DNA from: Diospyros lotus
Taxonomy: Eukaryota > Streptophyta > Magnoliopsida > Ericales > Ebenaceae
NCBI RefSeq assembly: GCF_014633365.1
Contig: NC_068347.1
Location: 31,910,116-31,974,115 of the forward strand
Reading direction: 5' to 3'
DNA: 64,000 nucleotides
In this document: piece by piece, positions 9,961-23,500 of the stretch
Layout: every line of letters begins with the position of its first letter
Position numbering within the stretch: the stretch's first letter is position 1
Program-made: the position numbers and the translations under genes
The notes under the pieces: generated by a model
The model's input: the letters and a program-made list of their open reading frames with translations, nothing else
What the model was told of the DNA's origin: nothing
Databases searched by the model: none

Positions 9961-12900
9961 AAATAAATGGAGCTTTACCAAAAAAGAAAATCCCCATTAG
10001 GTCCCACTAATGGGAATTTGCGCCTTAGACATAGATGGTCACATAATTCTTTTTTAGTTAGCAATTACTTTATGATTATCTAAAATTTGTCTTTTTATTA
10101 CACTGTCTCTATTTAGCTGTCATTTGTCTTATGAATCTTTTTTTCTTTTTTTCAAATATACTTGGTGACAAACACGTATTTGGTATTGCTATGCTGTGGG
10201 TATTATATTGTGTTATATTTTATTGTGAAAATAGTATTAGACAATTAGGCGAGAAGTTTATATTTTATGAAAAATTATGCTTCATTATTTTTATTTTAAA
10301 ATAACTTAATTTGTTTTTTTAGAAGAAGTAATTATGGTTTAAAAGTAAAATAATGCTATTGATACACCTTGAACTACAGAAAGATGTACCAATGACAAAA
10401 ATATCTCTCATGAGACGCGTGAAGCACACGAAAATGAGAATTATTTTTGTCATAATATCTCATTATGTAGTCCAAAATGTACAAAAATGATACACATCTA
10501 ACATGATTCTTAAAAATAATATCTTACTTTATCAAATCCTGTTCATAATACTTAGGATGGTAATCTCTAAAAGAAAGTGGCCTGGAGGCATTTTGGTAAT
10601 TTTGGTTCCTATCTTGAGGGTATTTTGGTAATTGTAGAAATTGGGGTATTATTGTAATTCATCAAAAGTTTTTGGCTGTATGTGCAAATTTTCAAAGATC
10701 GCTAGGGCGCTAGTATAAATGATAGAAATATGTTGGATAAAATTAAGAACTAACAAGTTGGCCACTTAAGGACATACAAAAGCAATGTGAACACCACAAA
10801 ATTCAAAATAATTACAGTACTTGTCATCAGTTTTCTTTTTATACAAGGGATAATAGTTACAATCTTAGGCCATGATTGGTTTATGTATCTTTATTGGCAC
10901 TCAAATGACTTTTGATTGGCTAACTTAGATGAAAACTTATCACCTTATAATGATAAAAAAAAATATCATCAAAAAATTATAAAATATCTCTTAATCATTA
11001 AACCTTGAATTTAATAGAATTTTGGCCAAGATTCGACCTAATCTGACACTGTAGAAGACAAGAAAACTCTTAGTTGGCAGATTTAGATAGTGATATCAAT
11101 AGAATTATTATGTTGACTACGTCAGATAATATAATAATTGTTCGATACGGACAATTTGAGATAAGGGACATAGGCCCCATAAAGTGGTGTGGTCTACACA
11201 CTATCCCTTGCTAGTCCGCGTTTGATAACATATCAACTCTTGTGATATTAAATGGGTATATATAGAAGTTGGAGTCTAAACTAAAAGATAAAATTATGAG
11301 TGAAATGAAATGTTTTTGAGATAAATTAATAAAGGGCTTTAAAAGATAATATCAAAAAAGTTATAGGAAGGATTCTAAGGGACATTTCGGTGGAGTTTTA
11401 AGCAAAAAATTATAGTCGCAACAAAAATAAAAAAAACTAATCCAATGAGAGAGAAATTATAATTGCTATAGCCTCTTTAAGCTACAAAAATAAGAGAAAT
11501 ATGAGAGAAATTGAGAAAAAAACTTAAAATAACAAGATGCAACACTCAACCCTTGTTAAATATCATAACATAAATGCAAAGGCATCAAACACATAAAACA
11601 TACGCCAAAAGAAGTAGAGGGTGGCCTTGTACATAAAGTTAGCACTTGTATCCCATGTGCCAATCAAAGAAACAAATAGAAGAAAATAAAACAAATTAAA
11701 AAAATACATAAATTTTTCATAGTATATATATCTATATATATATATATACTATGAATTATCATATTTATTGTTGATTATGATGTATCAAAATGAATATTGT
11801 TTGCATTAGACATGGGATTATTTGGCATAATAACATTTATGTCATTATTTGATCACAAAAAGAACAAGAAATTAGTCTAAAGAGTTATTTACATTATCCC
11901 ATCCCTAAAGCAGAAGAAATGACTATCATTATTATATTCTAACTTGGGAATAAATGTTGAACAATCAAACTTTTAAAATTAGGTCAAGTCATTATATACA
12001 AAAAAATATTTGTGAACCCTTTATTAAATAATTTAGTATTTAATATGACATTCAAAAATGATAAATGACTAGTAAATCAGTAATATCAAGGGCAAAAAGA
12101 AGATAAATTGTTAGCTTGCTAATAGGGGTAATTTTTATTTTTTTTTATAAATCTAGTTTATGTTTTCAATTACGTATATAATTTTAAGCCATATATTTTG
12201 TGGATGTATTTTTGAAATTACATTTCGAGTAAGTATATATTCAAAGTTATGTATTTTTCGTGAGGTTACAATTTAGAGTACGCTTCGTGTGTTATCTAAT
12301 TACTTACCGTAATTTCATGAAGAATACTACGTTAAGAGGGTAAAATATAATTTTGAGAAACTTTGAGTTAGTGTAATTATTAGAGAGATTCAAATTCCTA
12401 ATATAGTAACACTTAAAAAAGGGTGTTACATTATTTTCTAACTAATAAAAATATTACTTTTCTAAATTTTAAACAAACTAAGATTTCATAACAAAATAAT
12501 ATATTATAATTCCTTTAGAAGAAACACAAATAAGATAGGGGATCCTAAATTTGATGATCGAGGGGGTAAAATTGTTAAATTGATGTAGTATTTATTGGCG
12601 AGAGAAGTTAGTGTCATTTTTAAAAAAATAGGGTTCAAAAATATTTAGTAAGGGTAGACAATAAAAATTTAGATAAATTTAGCAAAATTTACCTACTAAA
12701 TTTAGACAAATGTGTCACTTGACAGTTATTGGGGGTTCAAACATTTTTAGTAATGATAGTTAATGCAATTTAGAAAAATTTTAAGGGTGATTTGTGAAAT
12801 TTACCCAACTTACAAATATTTTCCACTTAGTCAGTCTTCTTAAATACAATTTAGTTAATATGTTGTTGTTACTAGAATTAGCCCTTTCCGACCAGATTTT

Positions 12901-13281
12901 TTTTTTTATAGAATTGGAGTTTTAGCCATTCGGTTTAACAGCCTTTCTCGGCGAATATATGCTACTGAATTTACTCATAACAACAGATTTTCAGCATAGA
13001 TTTAGACAGAATTTTCTGTCTTGAGATAACTTACAAATCAATCACATGCAACAAACCAATCTACACCAAAAGAAGTGCAATTGTACATTGTATGGTTCTT
13101 AAAAGCCAGACACTCCAAAAGACCAAAAAGGGCTGAAAAAAAAACACTGAAAAAACTGCACTAGGAGTGCACATCTACCCTGGATGTGTTCGTTGCAACA
13201 ATCAACATAGATTACAATGTACAAATTTGCACACCAAAAGGATTAAGCAAGTTTGGACACAACAAATAATATGAGAAGGTA
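9961..13281. other. AT-rich intergenic DNA
   Basis: There is no coding frame with recognisable content over about 3.3 kb. A TA dinucleotide tract lies near 11724-11748. The stretch 12120-12800 repeats short phrases such as GGGTTCAAA.ATTTTTAGTA and AAATTTA.C, which suggests decayed repeat DNA, but I cannot assign a family. Confidence 0.6.
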
Positions 13282-16200
13282 TCAACTTGCTGTGACATTG
13301 AGTATATTTTCCAGTGGATTGAGTGGAAGATGCCTGGGAGGAGGAGCTAGGATCCCTTTCACCGGACGCAGGCAAGCTAGGTGGCCTCGTAGCTGGCTGC
13401 AAATCGGCAGTTTGCTTGCCTGCATTGTGGCTTCCTTCTCTCTAGCAACTGGGGCTCCAGTGGGATCCTGAATTTGGTTTTTCAGTTAGAAACTCGAACT
13501 TGATGAGCTCAAACAAGACAGGAAACAAAGGCAGGAAACAAATCTTATTGTCATGAGCTCATATGCCTGATTTAGATAAGTAACCAAAATCGCAAGCAAT
13601 AGCTGACTCTAGGTAAAGAGTCAAACTGTGGCAGCAAGAAGAATGAAGGCGCACGTAAAAAGTTCAGAGATAACATTTCTTGGTGTTTGAAAGAAAAACC
13701 TTGGATGGCAATGATACAAAGGTTCCAGATTGTTTATATCTGTTCCTTTTCACCTATTTTCAACCAAAAAAAAAAAAAAGATCCATGTAGTTTTCCACTG
13801 GAACAATGAGAAAATAGACAATAATTGTTGAAGCAACGACTCAGAAGAAATGCTGTTCCTGAAAAGGATTTTACATACCCTGAACCAGAAAAAGAAATGC
13901 TGCTAAATTAATGGAAAAGATGAAGTGTCAAATCTCAAATATTTCAGAGGTTTCCTTCTCCTAAGGTCTGTTATGAAAAGTTAAGAATCCAATAAGCATA
14001 TAATATCAGATTATAGAAGAAATCATCAGGTGATAGATAACATACCCCAAGTTCGAGAAATGTGAATCCTTGTTTGTCTGCACCAAGGTGACTATTAATC
14101 TGCTTGCGCAGATCAGCAAGGGTTGCATCCTTTTGGACCTTAAGATTGGTGATAAATTTTCCAATGTTTTCCTTTGACACCTCCCATTTCACATACACTT
14201 CAAGAAGATCACCGGTACTTGCTTCCAACGGGGGGTTGTTCTCCTTTGAAGCCACTGCAAACTCCTTAGGATCCTGAATTTTGTTTGTCTTTGGTTCTGC
14301 GTGTTTCTGCTTGTTATCAGGTTTATCCAATACCAACACATCTGCAGATATTTCATTAGAAGACCTTTTCATGGTAGAATCATCACCAAATAGCTTCACT
14401 GCAGATGAGTGGAAACCAAAACTTTCAGAACTCTTTTTGACAGGAATTGGGGTTCTACTATGCTGAGAAAGCTCCCGATAGTTTCCACAAAGTGTGAATA
14501 TGTTTTGGATTCTTCTCTGCCTAGAAGCAGCTGCCTCCTTGGGATTTTCAGGTTCACTGCTCAACCCTAAGCCTGCAAGTTTCTCCTCTAATCTATCTCT
14601 AGAATAATCATTCTGCATATTTCTGCTGGAAAGGTCAACTGTCATTGCAGTGTAGTTTTGAGGAGATGGTGCAAAAGACCCTGAATTGAAGTGAAGCACT
14701 GGACTGGAGCCGTTAATTGTGGCACTGGTATATACTGTCTTCTCCTCTATCACCTCTTTCTGCACTTCTTCATCCCCTGATTTCTCTTTACTTTCATCTT
14801 GGTCTCCTTCTTCCCCTTCCTCAAATACAGTGCTCAAACACATTCTGTTGGCAAATGTTGGGGCAATAGCATCATGGTCTACATCATTCATTCTACTGAC
14901 ATTTGTGGGATTCCAAAGGACAGGCCTAGAATTGCTGCCAGTTCTATTAGCACCACCATCAAAATATTTGACATCACGGACAACGTTCTCTTGTCTACCC
15001 ATATCCAAATCGATGGACTTATCCAAATCCATTGACTTCTCCATCCCTGGATCCTCATCACCATAAATCTCTAACAGCCTTTTAGCAATGCTGCCTCCAT
15101 TCATGTTGCTAGCCCCATTCTCTTCATCATTTCTGTCTCTTGAATGGCACAGCTCTAACTCAATTTCCTCTAAACGTTGCCTCAGCATTTCAACTTCCCG
15201 TTGCTGTTGCAATATCCTTTCTTCCATCTTCCTTCTCTCCATTTCCACAAATGCAGTTGCCATTTTCTCACATTCTTGTATCTTCTTCTCTAATTCATAT
15301 TTCAGCCTCTGGGTTCGCTCCTTAACCTTCAAGTTGATCTCATCCTCATTTGTCTCCAGTTCCTTCCCTCCTGCTAGTGCAAGTTTAGCCCTTAAAGCAG
15401 AAATTTCTTCTTCTTTCTTCTTTAGTTCTTTATGGGCTTCATTGCGCTCTTTCTCTTTAAGTTTGTTTTCCATTTGAAGCTTGAAAATGAACTGATCCAT
15501 AGCTGCTATCTTTGATCCCAAAATAACCGCTGATGATGAATCTTCAATGCCATTCTTTTCTTTTAGTGGCGTATGAGGACCACGAACAATGCATTTTGCT
15601 TTCGCTCCATATTCCAGAGTAGAAATTGTCTTGTGCATCTCTTTGGGATCTGGGCTAGTGCACAGTATCATCAAAATTTTCGACTTATCATCCTCAAATG
15701 AATCCTAAAGACAACAAATAAACACAAGAATCAAAAATCAAGTTCTAAAAAATCATATGAAACAAATGTGGCTGGAAACTACCTGCAAAAGCATAGTTAA
15801 CTTGCTGTCTCTGAATGGCACATGCGAATCACCATTTGCAATTGACTCTACCACTCTCCTTAGTGCTATATTTCCTTGGTTGATCTTAGCTGTCTGCAGT
15901 TTTCAAGGCAACCGTATAATGATAATTTTACCATCTAAAAAACTTGAACTTGAAGAAGAAGACTTCACAGTTTTGCAGAAAGTTATAGTACAATCATACC
16001 TGCATTTTTGCTTCCAAACCATTTTGACCAGCTTGCTCAATATTCTCAGAACCTGCCATGTCAACCAGCATAAGTCGTCCTCCCACTGTTGGGACATCAA
16101 GGATTATCTGTACAAAATTAGAATCGGTGTTACTTCCTCTTGAAAACCTGATTCCAGAAATAAGGTTGCCTTTGAAGAAGAAATATAAAAAGATTCAGAC

Positions 16201-19077
16201 CATGCAGTGGCTTCGAGAGCTCCTGTCGTTGCAGTGTGTGCTTTTAACAATTCTTCGCTTCTCAACCTTTTGGATCTCCTTCGATATCTTCCCAGCTTCA
16301 TATCCAGAGATAAAGGTGGCATTCTTTGCCTTCTTTCCCATAACTTCCAATTTTACCTGCAAAATTCAAAGACAGAAATGGTCCTAATTGCAAGTGAGGA
16401 AGCATTTATCCTTGAGCAGCAAACTAAATTAACCATCACAATAACATGCCAGGAAATAAAAAAGAAAAAAATATAACCACAGTACAAAAAAGTTTACATA
16501 AAAACTCTTCATTTAAGAATTAATAACCACAATGCATATAAACTCTCTACTATTAGAAAATAACTGCATTCTTAAAAAGTAAGAAATACTGAATTAAAAA
16601 GAATACATATTTTCTTTCCTCTTTCTCAAACTCAATACAAAAGTGCACGCATAAACACCTGTAAATTTAACCCTTTTGTCTGAAAGGAAGTCGGTCAACT
16701 AGACCAATGCTTATGCTTCATTACTAATAACTGTTTATTATAGCTATTTCTCAAGGCAAAGATTCAATACATATTCACGTTAGATTGGCCGCAATGCCTT
16801 TTTTGACTTCTCTACAGGGTGATGCCAACCAAATAAATGATCATGGATTGGTCGTGGGCAAAAACTCATTCATAAAATGGAAGATTGCATGCCAACCTTT
16901 GATGAGAGAAATAGTTCACCAGCACAACTTGTGAACTTCAATTGAGGTTGGACAAGGGAGCACATTAAATCTAGACCTCCATATAATCTTCTCCTCCACA
17001 CAATAAGAGCACGAAAAATCAGAGCATTTCATACTCATTTACAAAGTTGGAGACCAGAATGGTTACCAACAACTCTAAGATTGCCCTAAGATCTAATCTC
17101 AAGATTCTCAATGGATTTTTATTTGAACTTTTTGTATCCAAAACTAGTTACAAGTAGAGGGATTAGCTGGTAATGAAGCATGAATGCATTATTATTAGCA
17201 TGTGTACCTCCTGAATTAGATGAGACTGAGAGAGCAGGGCAAATATATCAATTCAGATTTAAATTCCTCATCTTTTAGCATTCACTTGAAGGATGTTCCA
17301 TTTCTACACCTTTGTAGACATTTTTTGCTCACCCAGTTTTGGGGGATATCATGCATCTGCTATTATTTTTGCTAATAGGGAGTCTGAACAGGTTTACCCC
17401 TTTATTTTAGAGTTTTTATACATATAGATATATAAATTCAGGTGTCCTATGTTATTGTTTTCTTCATTTATATTTCTTGGCCTATTATCATGTTTCCTAA
17501 TTCAGTGCAAAACACAAGTAAAGACAATATCCTAGGAAAATAGGGCACATCACATTTTCAAAATATGCAAGGGTGTTCCTCAATGCATGAGGCTCCCTGC
17601 TTTGCAATGGCAGGGGAAGGGTTGTTTTTGCATGCATCCTTACCCTTTCTTTGCAAAGTGGTTGTTTGTACAACTCAAAGATGTGACTTTTTAATCACAA
17701 AAGACGTCGCATGTTTTCAAAATTCAACCAAAGCATTATGGTATGGGGTAGAAGTCATGCTAATGATATAGTGCCTACTAGGTCAATGCAGAACCTAATT
17801 ACTTGTAACAATTGAAACCTGAAATTTTTCCTTCTCTGTGACATACTCTTTCAAACAAAGAAGAAAATTCTCTGTCAAAATCGCATTCATGTTTCTCAAC
17901 AATGTAAGCACACAACTTTGATGATCTCAACAATTCTAAATTTTATGTATGTTGGAAAACAATCATTTTCAACATATGTTCCAGTTTTCTGTACTTCGAA
18001 CGCATTATCCAAATCTCATGTGAAAAATGAAAACTAGATATTTTATAAAAAATTGGAGATAGAAAATTGGAAAACATTTTTCAGAACTAAACTACCTCTT
18101 ATTTCTTCTACCCTAACAGATAAGAATCAAGTAATGAAGAGCAGAATGTGTACTGACCAAGAACATATCTTAAAACACTTCACAGTTCCTGTTAAACAAA
18201 ATTCCTGATTGACGAGACGTTGAAAGTAATTTCATTTCTCATGCCGTGCATAAACAACACAAGCATATCAAAACCTAATCTCTCATAAATGAATATGGCA
18301 GCGTATCAATCTTCACATCAACAAGTATTTAAAGTTTAAACCAAGTAAAAAATAATTAATTATGAATAGATTTCAAGAAAAAAGTGTAGTTTTCACCTTG
18401 GATGCGCTGCCCTTAGACCAACCAAAACTTAACCCTCCACCACTATTAGTTGACAAGAGGTCATATATCTCTTCATTGTATATTTCCAGGACAGTAACTT
18501 GAACAAATGGCCAAATCCCATCACTCTGATCATTCCTATCATTGTCCCCATCTCCTTCCCCTAATATGTCTTTCAAAGATCTGTACACAATCCCCGGCTG
18601 CTTGGAACACCCAAACATCGTATGGCTCTTGCCCGACCCGGTTGGACCATACATCATTATAGTGCACTTAGCCCCCAATTTCACACCATCAATCCTAGAT
18701 TGCACAAACTTCTTGTAGAACACATCGAGATCTTCCTCTTCTGATAACGATACCCCATCCAGACTAAAATCATGGTACCCAATATCTGTACGTACCCGAA
18801 GAGATTGGCGATCAGGATTGATCTGCAATGCGGATATGGGTTTGTCCTTCCGGTCGGGGTAGTCCCGGATCCGGCCGATCACTTCCACCGGGTGCTCGGC
18901 CGGTGGGGTTTCTTTGATTGTAGGGTTTGGATTTGGGGAGGGTTTTGCTAAGTTGAAATTCAGGCGAAGCTTTGTTTGGGGTGTCTTTAGATGAGTAGGA
19001 GCTTGATTTGATTTCGATGAAGGAGTATAAGCAGCCATTTGATTTGACTTGGCCGAAGGTGTAGGTGTAGGTGCCAT
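13282..19077 (-). CDS. KIN10A: Kinesin-like protein KIN-10A (phragmoplast-associated, PAKRP2-like)
   Basis: Six coding exons on the minus strand: 19077-18397, 16356-16201, 16107-16000, 15893-15783, 15704-14046 and 13467-13282. All introns are phase 0 with GT-AG ends, giving 966 residues (Arabidopsis PAKRP2 is about 870). The N-terminal block EHPVEVIGRIRDYPDRK and the nearly collinear remainder match the KIN-10 family. Motor motifs: P-loop GPTGSGKS at 144-151, switch I NDRSSRSH at 270-277, switch II VDMAGSE near 294-300, and FRDSKLTMLLQ near 342-352. A charged coiled-coil region follows (about 410-570), then a low-complexity segment and a C-terminal domain ending LPLNPLENIL. By family knowledge it moves Golgi-derived vesicles toward phragmoplast microtubule plus ends in cytokinesis. 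Intron 1 is 2.04 kb and contains a SINE-like copy. The start is the first Met of the conserved MAPTP-type N-terminus. Confidence 0.95.
17540..17760 (-). mobile_element. Au-type SINE-like copy in KIN-10A intron 1
   Basis: On the minus strand the order is: a B-box-like TTTGAGTTGT after a GTCACATC box, then ACAACCACTTTGC, AAGGGTAAGG, CCCTTCCCC, GGGAGCCTCATGCATTG. This order and wording match the plant Au SINE family as I remember it (B box, CTTTGC, AAGGGTAAGG, GACCCTTCCC, GGGAGCC.CGTGCA). It lies in the same orientation as the host gene. The ends and target duplication were not resolved. Confidence 0.6.
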
Positions 19078-19261
19078 TGCAAGAAACCCTCGAAGAATAT
19101 TCAGATCCTTCCCCGTAACGCACAGAAAAAATCGGTGGTTTCAGTTCAACTTCGAACTCTGCTGTGGCGGCAGAGGTGGAGAGATCTGAAACGGAAATGA
19201 TCCCGATATTTTCTTGGTTGTTTCCCGAGAAAATTCCAAGATTTTCAGATTTCTGGGTTTC

Positions 19262-19287
19262 ACAGAGAGAGAGAGAGAGAGAGAGAG
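19262..19287. repeat. GA microsatellite in the KIN-10A 5' leader
   Basis: An uninterrupted AG run at about 19262-19287, roughly 190 bases upstream of the start codon. On the coding (minus) strand it is a CT run of the kind common in plant 5' leaders. Confidence 0.85.
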
Positions 19288-19460
19288 TTGAAAGCTGAGT
19301 TGAGGAGAGAGAAGCTGACTTGGGGGCGATAAGAAATCGAGTAACGCACAGAAAGCTGTAAATGGAAGGAAGAGATGAGAGGTCTGTCAACGGAAGAAAA
19401 CAGAGGAAGATGGAGATGGAAATGAAACGCTTTTGATATTTGAAGTTTTAAATTAAAATC

Positions 19461-19471
19461 TAGCCGTTACA
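19461..19471 (-). promoter_or_regulatory. MSA-like element (G2/M) upstream of KIN-10A
   Basis: The minus strand reads TGTAACGGCTA, matching 10 of 11 positions of the mitosis-specific activator consensus YCYAACGGYYA that is bound by three-repeat MYB factors. It lies about 385 bases upstream of the start codon in gene orientation. A second AACGG core is present at about 19388-19393. MSA elements are known from phragmoplast kinesin genes. Confidence 0.55.
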
Positions 19472-19571
19472 CCCTAACGTCCATAATTTTTGGGGAGGAC
19501 GCGCTTTCAGCGCCGTTCTGAGTTCTCCTCGTGAACTAATCGGCTGGTGCTCCGTAATCGGTTCGGCTAAT

Positions 19572-19577
19572 TGGGCC
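19572..19577 (+). promoter_or_regulatory. Site II-like TGGGCC box
   Basis: TGGGCC followed by GGGCCGGGCC in the divergent promoter, on the KIN-10A side. Such boxes bind TCP factors in growth- and cell-cycle-linked plant promoters. Confidence 0.35.
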
Positions 19578-19599
19578 GGGCCGGGCCGATGAAGTGGGT

Positions 19600-20400
19600 T
19601 CATGTTTTGATCCCTTATTTTTCATTTTGGAGTAAGGATAATGAATTTTATAGAATGGAATAGAATTTATAATCTTTATTTTATTTTTTAAATAATTTAA
19701 CTAAATATGAAATTATTTATTAATATAACACAACACTAGACATCTAATGTATAAATCGACCTATACAGTACTTAATTACCTTTCATAATAAAATTTATAG
19801 ATGGTGATAATTAAATATGAATTAATTACTTATATTTGTATCTTTTTTGAGAAGATTATATTTGTAGGTGAAAGTTATCGTTTCAAATAAAGTGTTAAAA
19901 TAATTTTTGCATCAAAATTGTTATTAAATTACAATCATAAGTTTTAATCCATTTACATAATGTCAGTTATATAAATTTTAGATTTATTTTATTTTAAAAA
20001 ATTAAAGAAATTTTTGATTAATGCATATTTGTCGATCGAAACCATCTTTATCCTCTATAATTTATTGCCCACCACATCTTCGATTTAAGCGAATGGGTAG
20101 GTAAGTTTAGGGATGAACCTTTTAAATATATACAAATTATTAATAATCATATAAAAGATATACTCAAATTTATGATGTCATTTATAATTCAATTTTTAGA
20201 GTACATGCAATGAACCATTTATTCTGATATAATTTTATATCTATCGTAACATTCTCATTTAGACTAATTAAATTTAAATATAAATTTTTTCTTATATGAT
20301 AAACTAATTAAATAATGTAGTAATTAAAAATGATGCCTTTATTATTATTTTTTTTATAGATTTTGCTGTGGTTAAATGACGAAATTACCCTGTAAAAAAT
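19600..20400. other. AT-rich core of the divergent intergenic region
   Basis: No frames, repeats or motifs that I can support. It is strongly AT-rich spacer between the two sets of promoter motifs. Confidence 0.6.
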
Positions 20401-20414
20401 CCAAATAAGAAGGG

Positions 20415-20424
20415 TGGGCCCCAC
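20415..20424 (+). promoter_or_regulatory. TCP/site II motif upstream of the At4g14310-like gene
   Basis: TGGGCCCCAC contains both TGGGCC (site II) and GGCCCCAC (TCP consensus GGNCCCAC). It lies about 125 bases upstream of the chosen ATG. Confidence 0.45.
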
Positions 20425-20444
20425 AATTTTTAATTACAATGTAA

Positions 20445-20452
20445 TTCCCGCC
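20445..20452 (+). promoter_or_regulatory. E2F-like site
   Basis: TTCCCGCC at 20445-20452 fits the plant E2F consensus (WTTSSCSS family). It lies about 95 bases upstream of the ATG of the plus-strand gene, beside the TCP motif. Confidence 0.45.
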
Positions 20453-20546
20453 CAAAGTGCCTCTTTGCGTTTCTCAATTTCGCTCTATTCTTTCACGCAC
20501 CAGACGCTCTCTTGCTCCAAGAAGAAAAGTCAAGAAATACAAGTTG

Positions 20547-23500
20547 ATGTCGACGTCGTCGGTTCGCCGGATAAAGGAATGCGGCGGCGGCGGAGGGAGG
20601 ATTGCGGCGCAGGAACCCTCCAAAAATCTAGCGCCGGTATCCGGAAATGTCTCCGGCAGAGGGACTCTCAAGAAGTCCAACGGAAATGGGAATCCCAGGC
20701 CCACTTCCAGGGGTCGGTCTCCGGCGGCGGCAGCTGTGTCGCAGAAGCCAGCGACTGAGGCCATGCGGCGGATTGAAAGGCGTGGCGGCGGATCGTCGGT
20801 TCCGAGAGGTAGGAGCTCAAGTCCTTCTGAATTCAATAAGGTTTTGTCGGATTTGGCGAATGGGAGGGCTTCTAGGGTTCCCGTGGGGAGGTCTGCGTCG
20901 ACTGGTCGGAAGAGTGTTGCCGGGGTTAGTGTTTCTGAGAGAGTTCAGCAAAAGACGGGGACTTTGAAGGAAATGAGTGTGAAATCTAGTGAAGGAAGTC
21001 TAAATGGTACTAGGGTTTTAACGGGCTACAATAATTCAGTGAATACTGACGTGGGCTCAGGGAAAATTCGTAAAATTTCTAAGAAATATGAATCTGATTT
21101 GAAAGCAAGGCAAGAAGCTAGGCTTGGGATTTCAGGTGGACTTAGAGGAGATGCTAATTTGAATTCAGCTTCGTCGATAACAAGCTTAGGTAGGGGTAAT
21201 TTTAAAGTCAAAGCTTCAAATAGTTTTAGAGTTTGTGAGGAATTGAAGGAGAGATCTTGTGTGGAATCAGAATCATATATATTCAAGAGAAGTACCAATT
21301 CTATGGATTTGGGCGGCAACAGATTGGGCCGAAAAGCTATGAGTGCTTCAAGAGGTCCGGAAAAATTGAAGCAGAAGGATTTCGTTGAAGAACATGCAGG
21401 TGGTGGGACTATTAACAAATACCCAAGCAAGTTGCATGAGAAGCTGGCATTTTTGGAGGAGAAGGTTAAGAGGATTGCATCCGACATTAAAAGGACAAAG
21501 GAGATGCTAGAAATGGATGCCTCAGACGCATCAAAAATGATAATTTCAGATATTAACAAAACAAATTCAGGGATTGAGAAGGAAGCAGGGCATGCCATTA
21601 ATGGTGCTGAGGGGATGATGGTTGTAACTAAAGCTACTGAAAATAGTGATATGCAGAGTAAAACTTCAGATAGGAGTCCAAACAAGGACGTGGAGGATAC
21701 TGAAGAACTGGAGGCAATGCTTTTTCCTCATCATAAGTTACTTAGAGATCGGACATCATCACAAGTGTCATTAGCAAGATCTGAAATGGATCAGGCTGAT
21801 CTTGTACAGTCCAGCAGTGAATTGAAGGGAGAGAAGTTATCGAGCCTCACTAATGAAGTCCCCATTCTGTCAGAGTTATTGCCGTCCATGAACAAGGACC
21901 GATCTAGGTTTACAACAATGCATGAAAATGTTGCCTCGACATCATCTAGAGTTCAAGAAACAAAAAGCAATGTGACTTCAGCAGCACAAGATTCTTCAAA
22001 CATTGCTAATGAAGGAGTGGATGCTGAGGTGATTCACACAGCAGATGAAACACACGAGTTTGATGTCCAGGAGAAAAGACAGGGAATGATAAATGAAGGC
22101 AATACTCGAAATGCTTCTGTTTATCAGTTAAATGAAATTGGCCGCAAGATCTCAACAGCAGGATGGTTTGTGTCTGAAGGAGAAGCTGTTCTTCTTGCTC
22201 ATGATGATGGTTCTTGCTCCTACTATGACATTGTCAACTGTGAGGTGGGGAAGCCAGTTTCCTATTTCACTTGTACTGTAGCTTTATAGTCGTCAGTTGT
22301 CTTTTACTACCGTGCATATATATCACGGCACATAAAAATAGAAGCATATGTTGAAATTTCCTAAGATGCCTATATGCATATGTACTGTCTTCTGTTTCAC
22401 ATTTTTAAGTGTCTTTCTACTTTCTTCAAACTGTTGGTTGAGTCGTATTACTTTTTAACTCTGATGCCTCATTTTGGCTGTTTATATCTTCAATACATAC
22501 TTATTTTGTCAGATTTCTTTTCCTCTATAAGATAAATATCATGGCTACCTTGCCTTAAAAGAATTAGTTCTTTCATGATGGTACACCATCATTTCAGGAG
22601 AAAGCTGAGTACAAGCCCCCTGTTGAAGTATCGCCTAATATTTGGAGAGATTGCTGGATAATTCGTGCCCCTGGAGCAGATGGATGCTCAGAAAAGCATG
22701 TAGTGGCTGCCTCTGCTGGCAATACGTTGGATTCAGGATTTTGCTCCTGGGATTTCTATACTAGAGATGTGCGAGCTTTCCACATTGAGGATGGGACCAC
22801 TAATCCAAGAACATCACCTGATCCACTATGTGATAATACCACATATAGTGAAAAAACTCCATCTATTGATGTAACAGAAAACCAAGAATGGTGGTATGAA
22901 CCCTGTGGACCACTTATCATCTCAACGGCCAGTTGGCAGAGGGCTATTGGAATCCATGATATCCGCGATGGAGAGCAGATCATGAAATGGGAGGTACAAA
23001 ACCCTGTGCTGGCAATGGATTACTCCAGTCCTTTGCAATGGAGAAACAGCGGAAAAGTGGTTGTGGCAGAGGAAGGGAATATTTCTGTATGGGATGTGAA
23101 TTCTATCAATTCTCGAGCGCTTGTCTCTGTTTCTTTATCTGATCAAAAAGTGTCTGCACTTCATGTGAATAACACTGATGCAGAAGTGGGTGGTGGAATA
23201 AGGCAAAGGTGAAACTTCTACTTGGGTCTTATATTAGTTGATTGTGTTTATGTTATTCTCCAGTTATTGGTTTACTTTCCTCCTTCATTCCATCAATCTC
23301 TTTATTCAAGTGGGAGACTGTTGAGGATTTCTTCTACATGATCAGCGAGCAATTTGTGATATAATCTGTCTCATCACTTCTGACCATTGTTTTTCACCTT
23401 TTCTTGCTTTCCTTTGTGTTGATAATTGACTTGACCAGATGTACAAATTCGATTGAGCTGTCTTAATCCTTTCTTCTCATCATCTTCTTCCTTTTACTTC

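Noticed and set aside
10340..10500. Possible small MITE with GATACACC / GTGTATC ends
   Set aside because: The inverted match is short and interrupted, and no duplication is visible.
14719..15477. Plus-strand Ser-rich open frames over 14.7-15.5 kb
   Set aside because: They are antisense to the coiled-coil exon of KIN-10A and mirror its codons.
18812..19390. 192-residue minus-strand frame overlapping the KIN-10A start
   Set aside because: It is in another frame, covers the CT-rich leader and part of the kinesin exon, and has no family resemblance.
21026..21685. 219-residue minus-strand frame
   Set aside because: It is the antisense shadow of exon 1 of the At4g14310-like gene.
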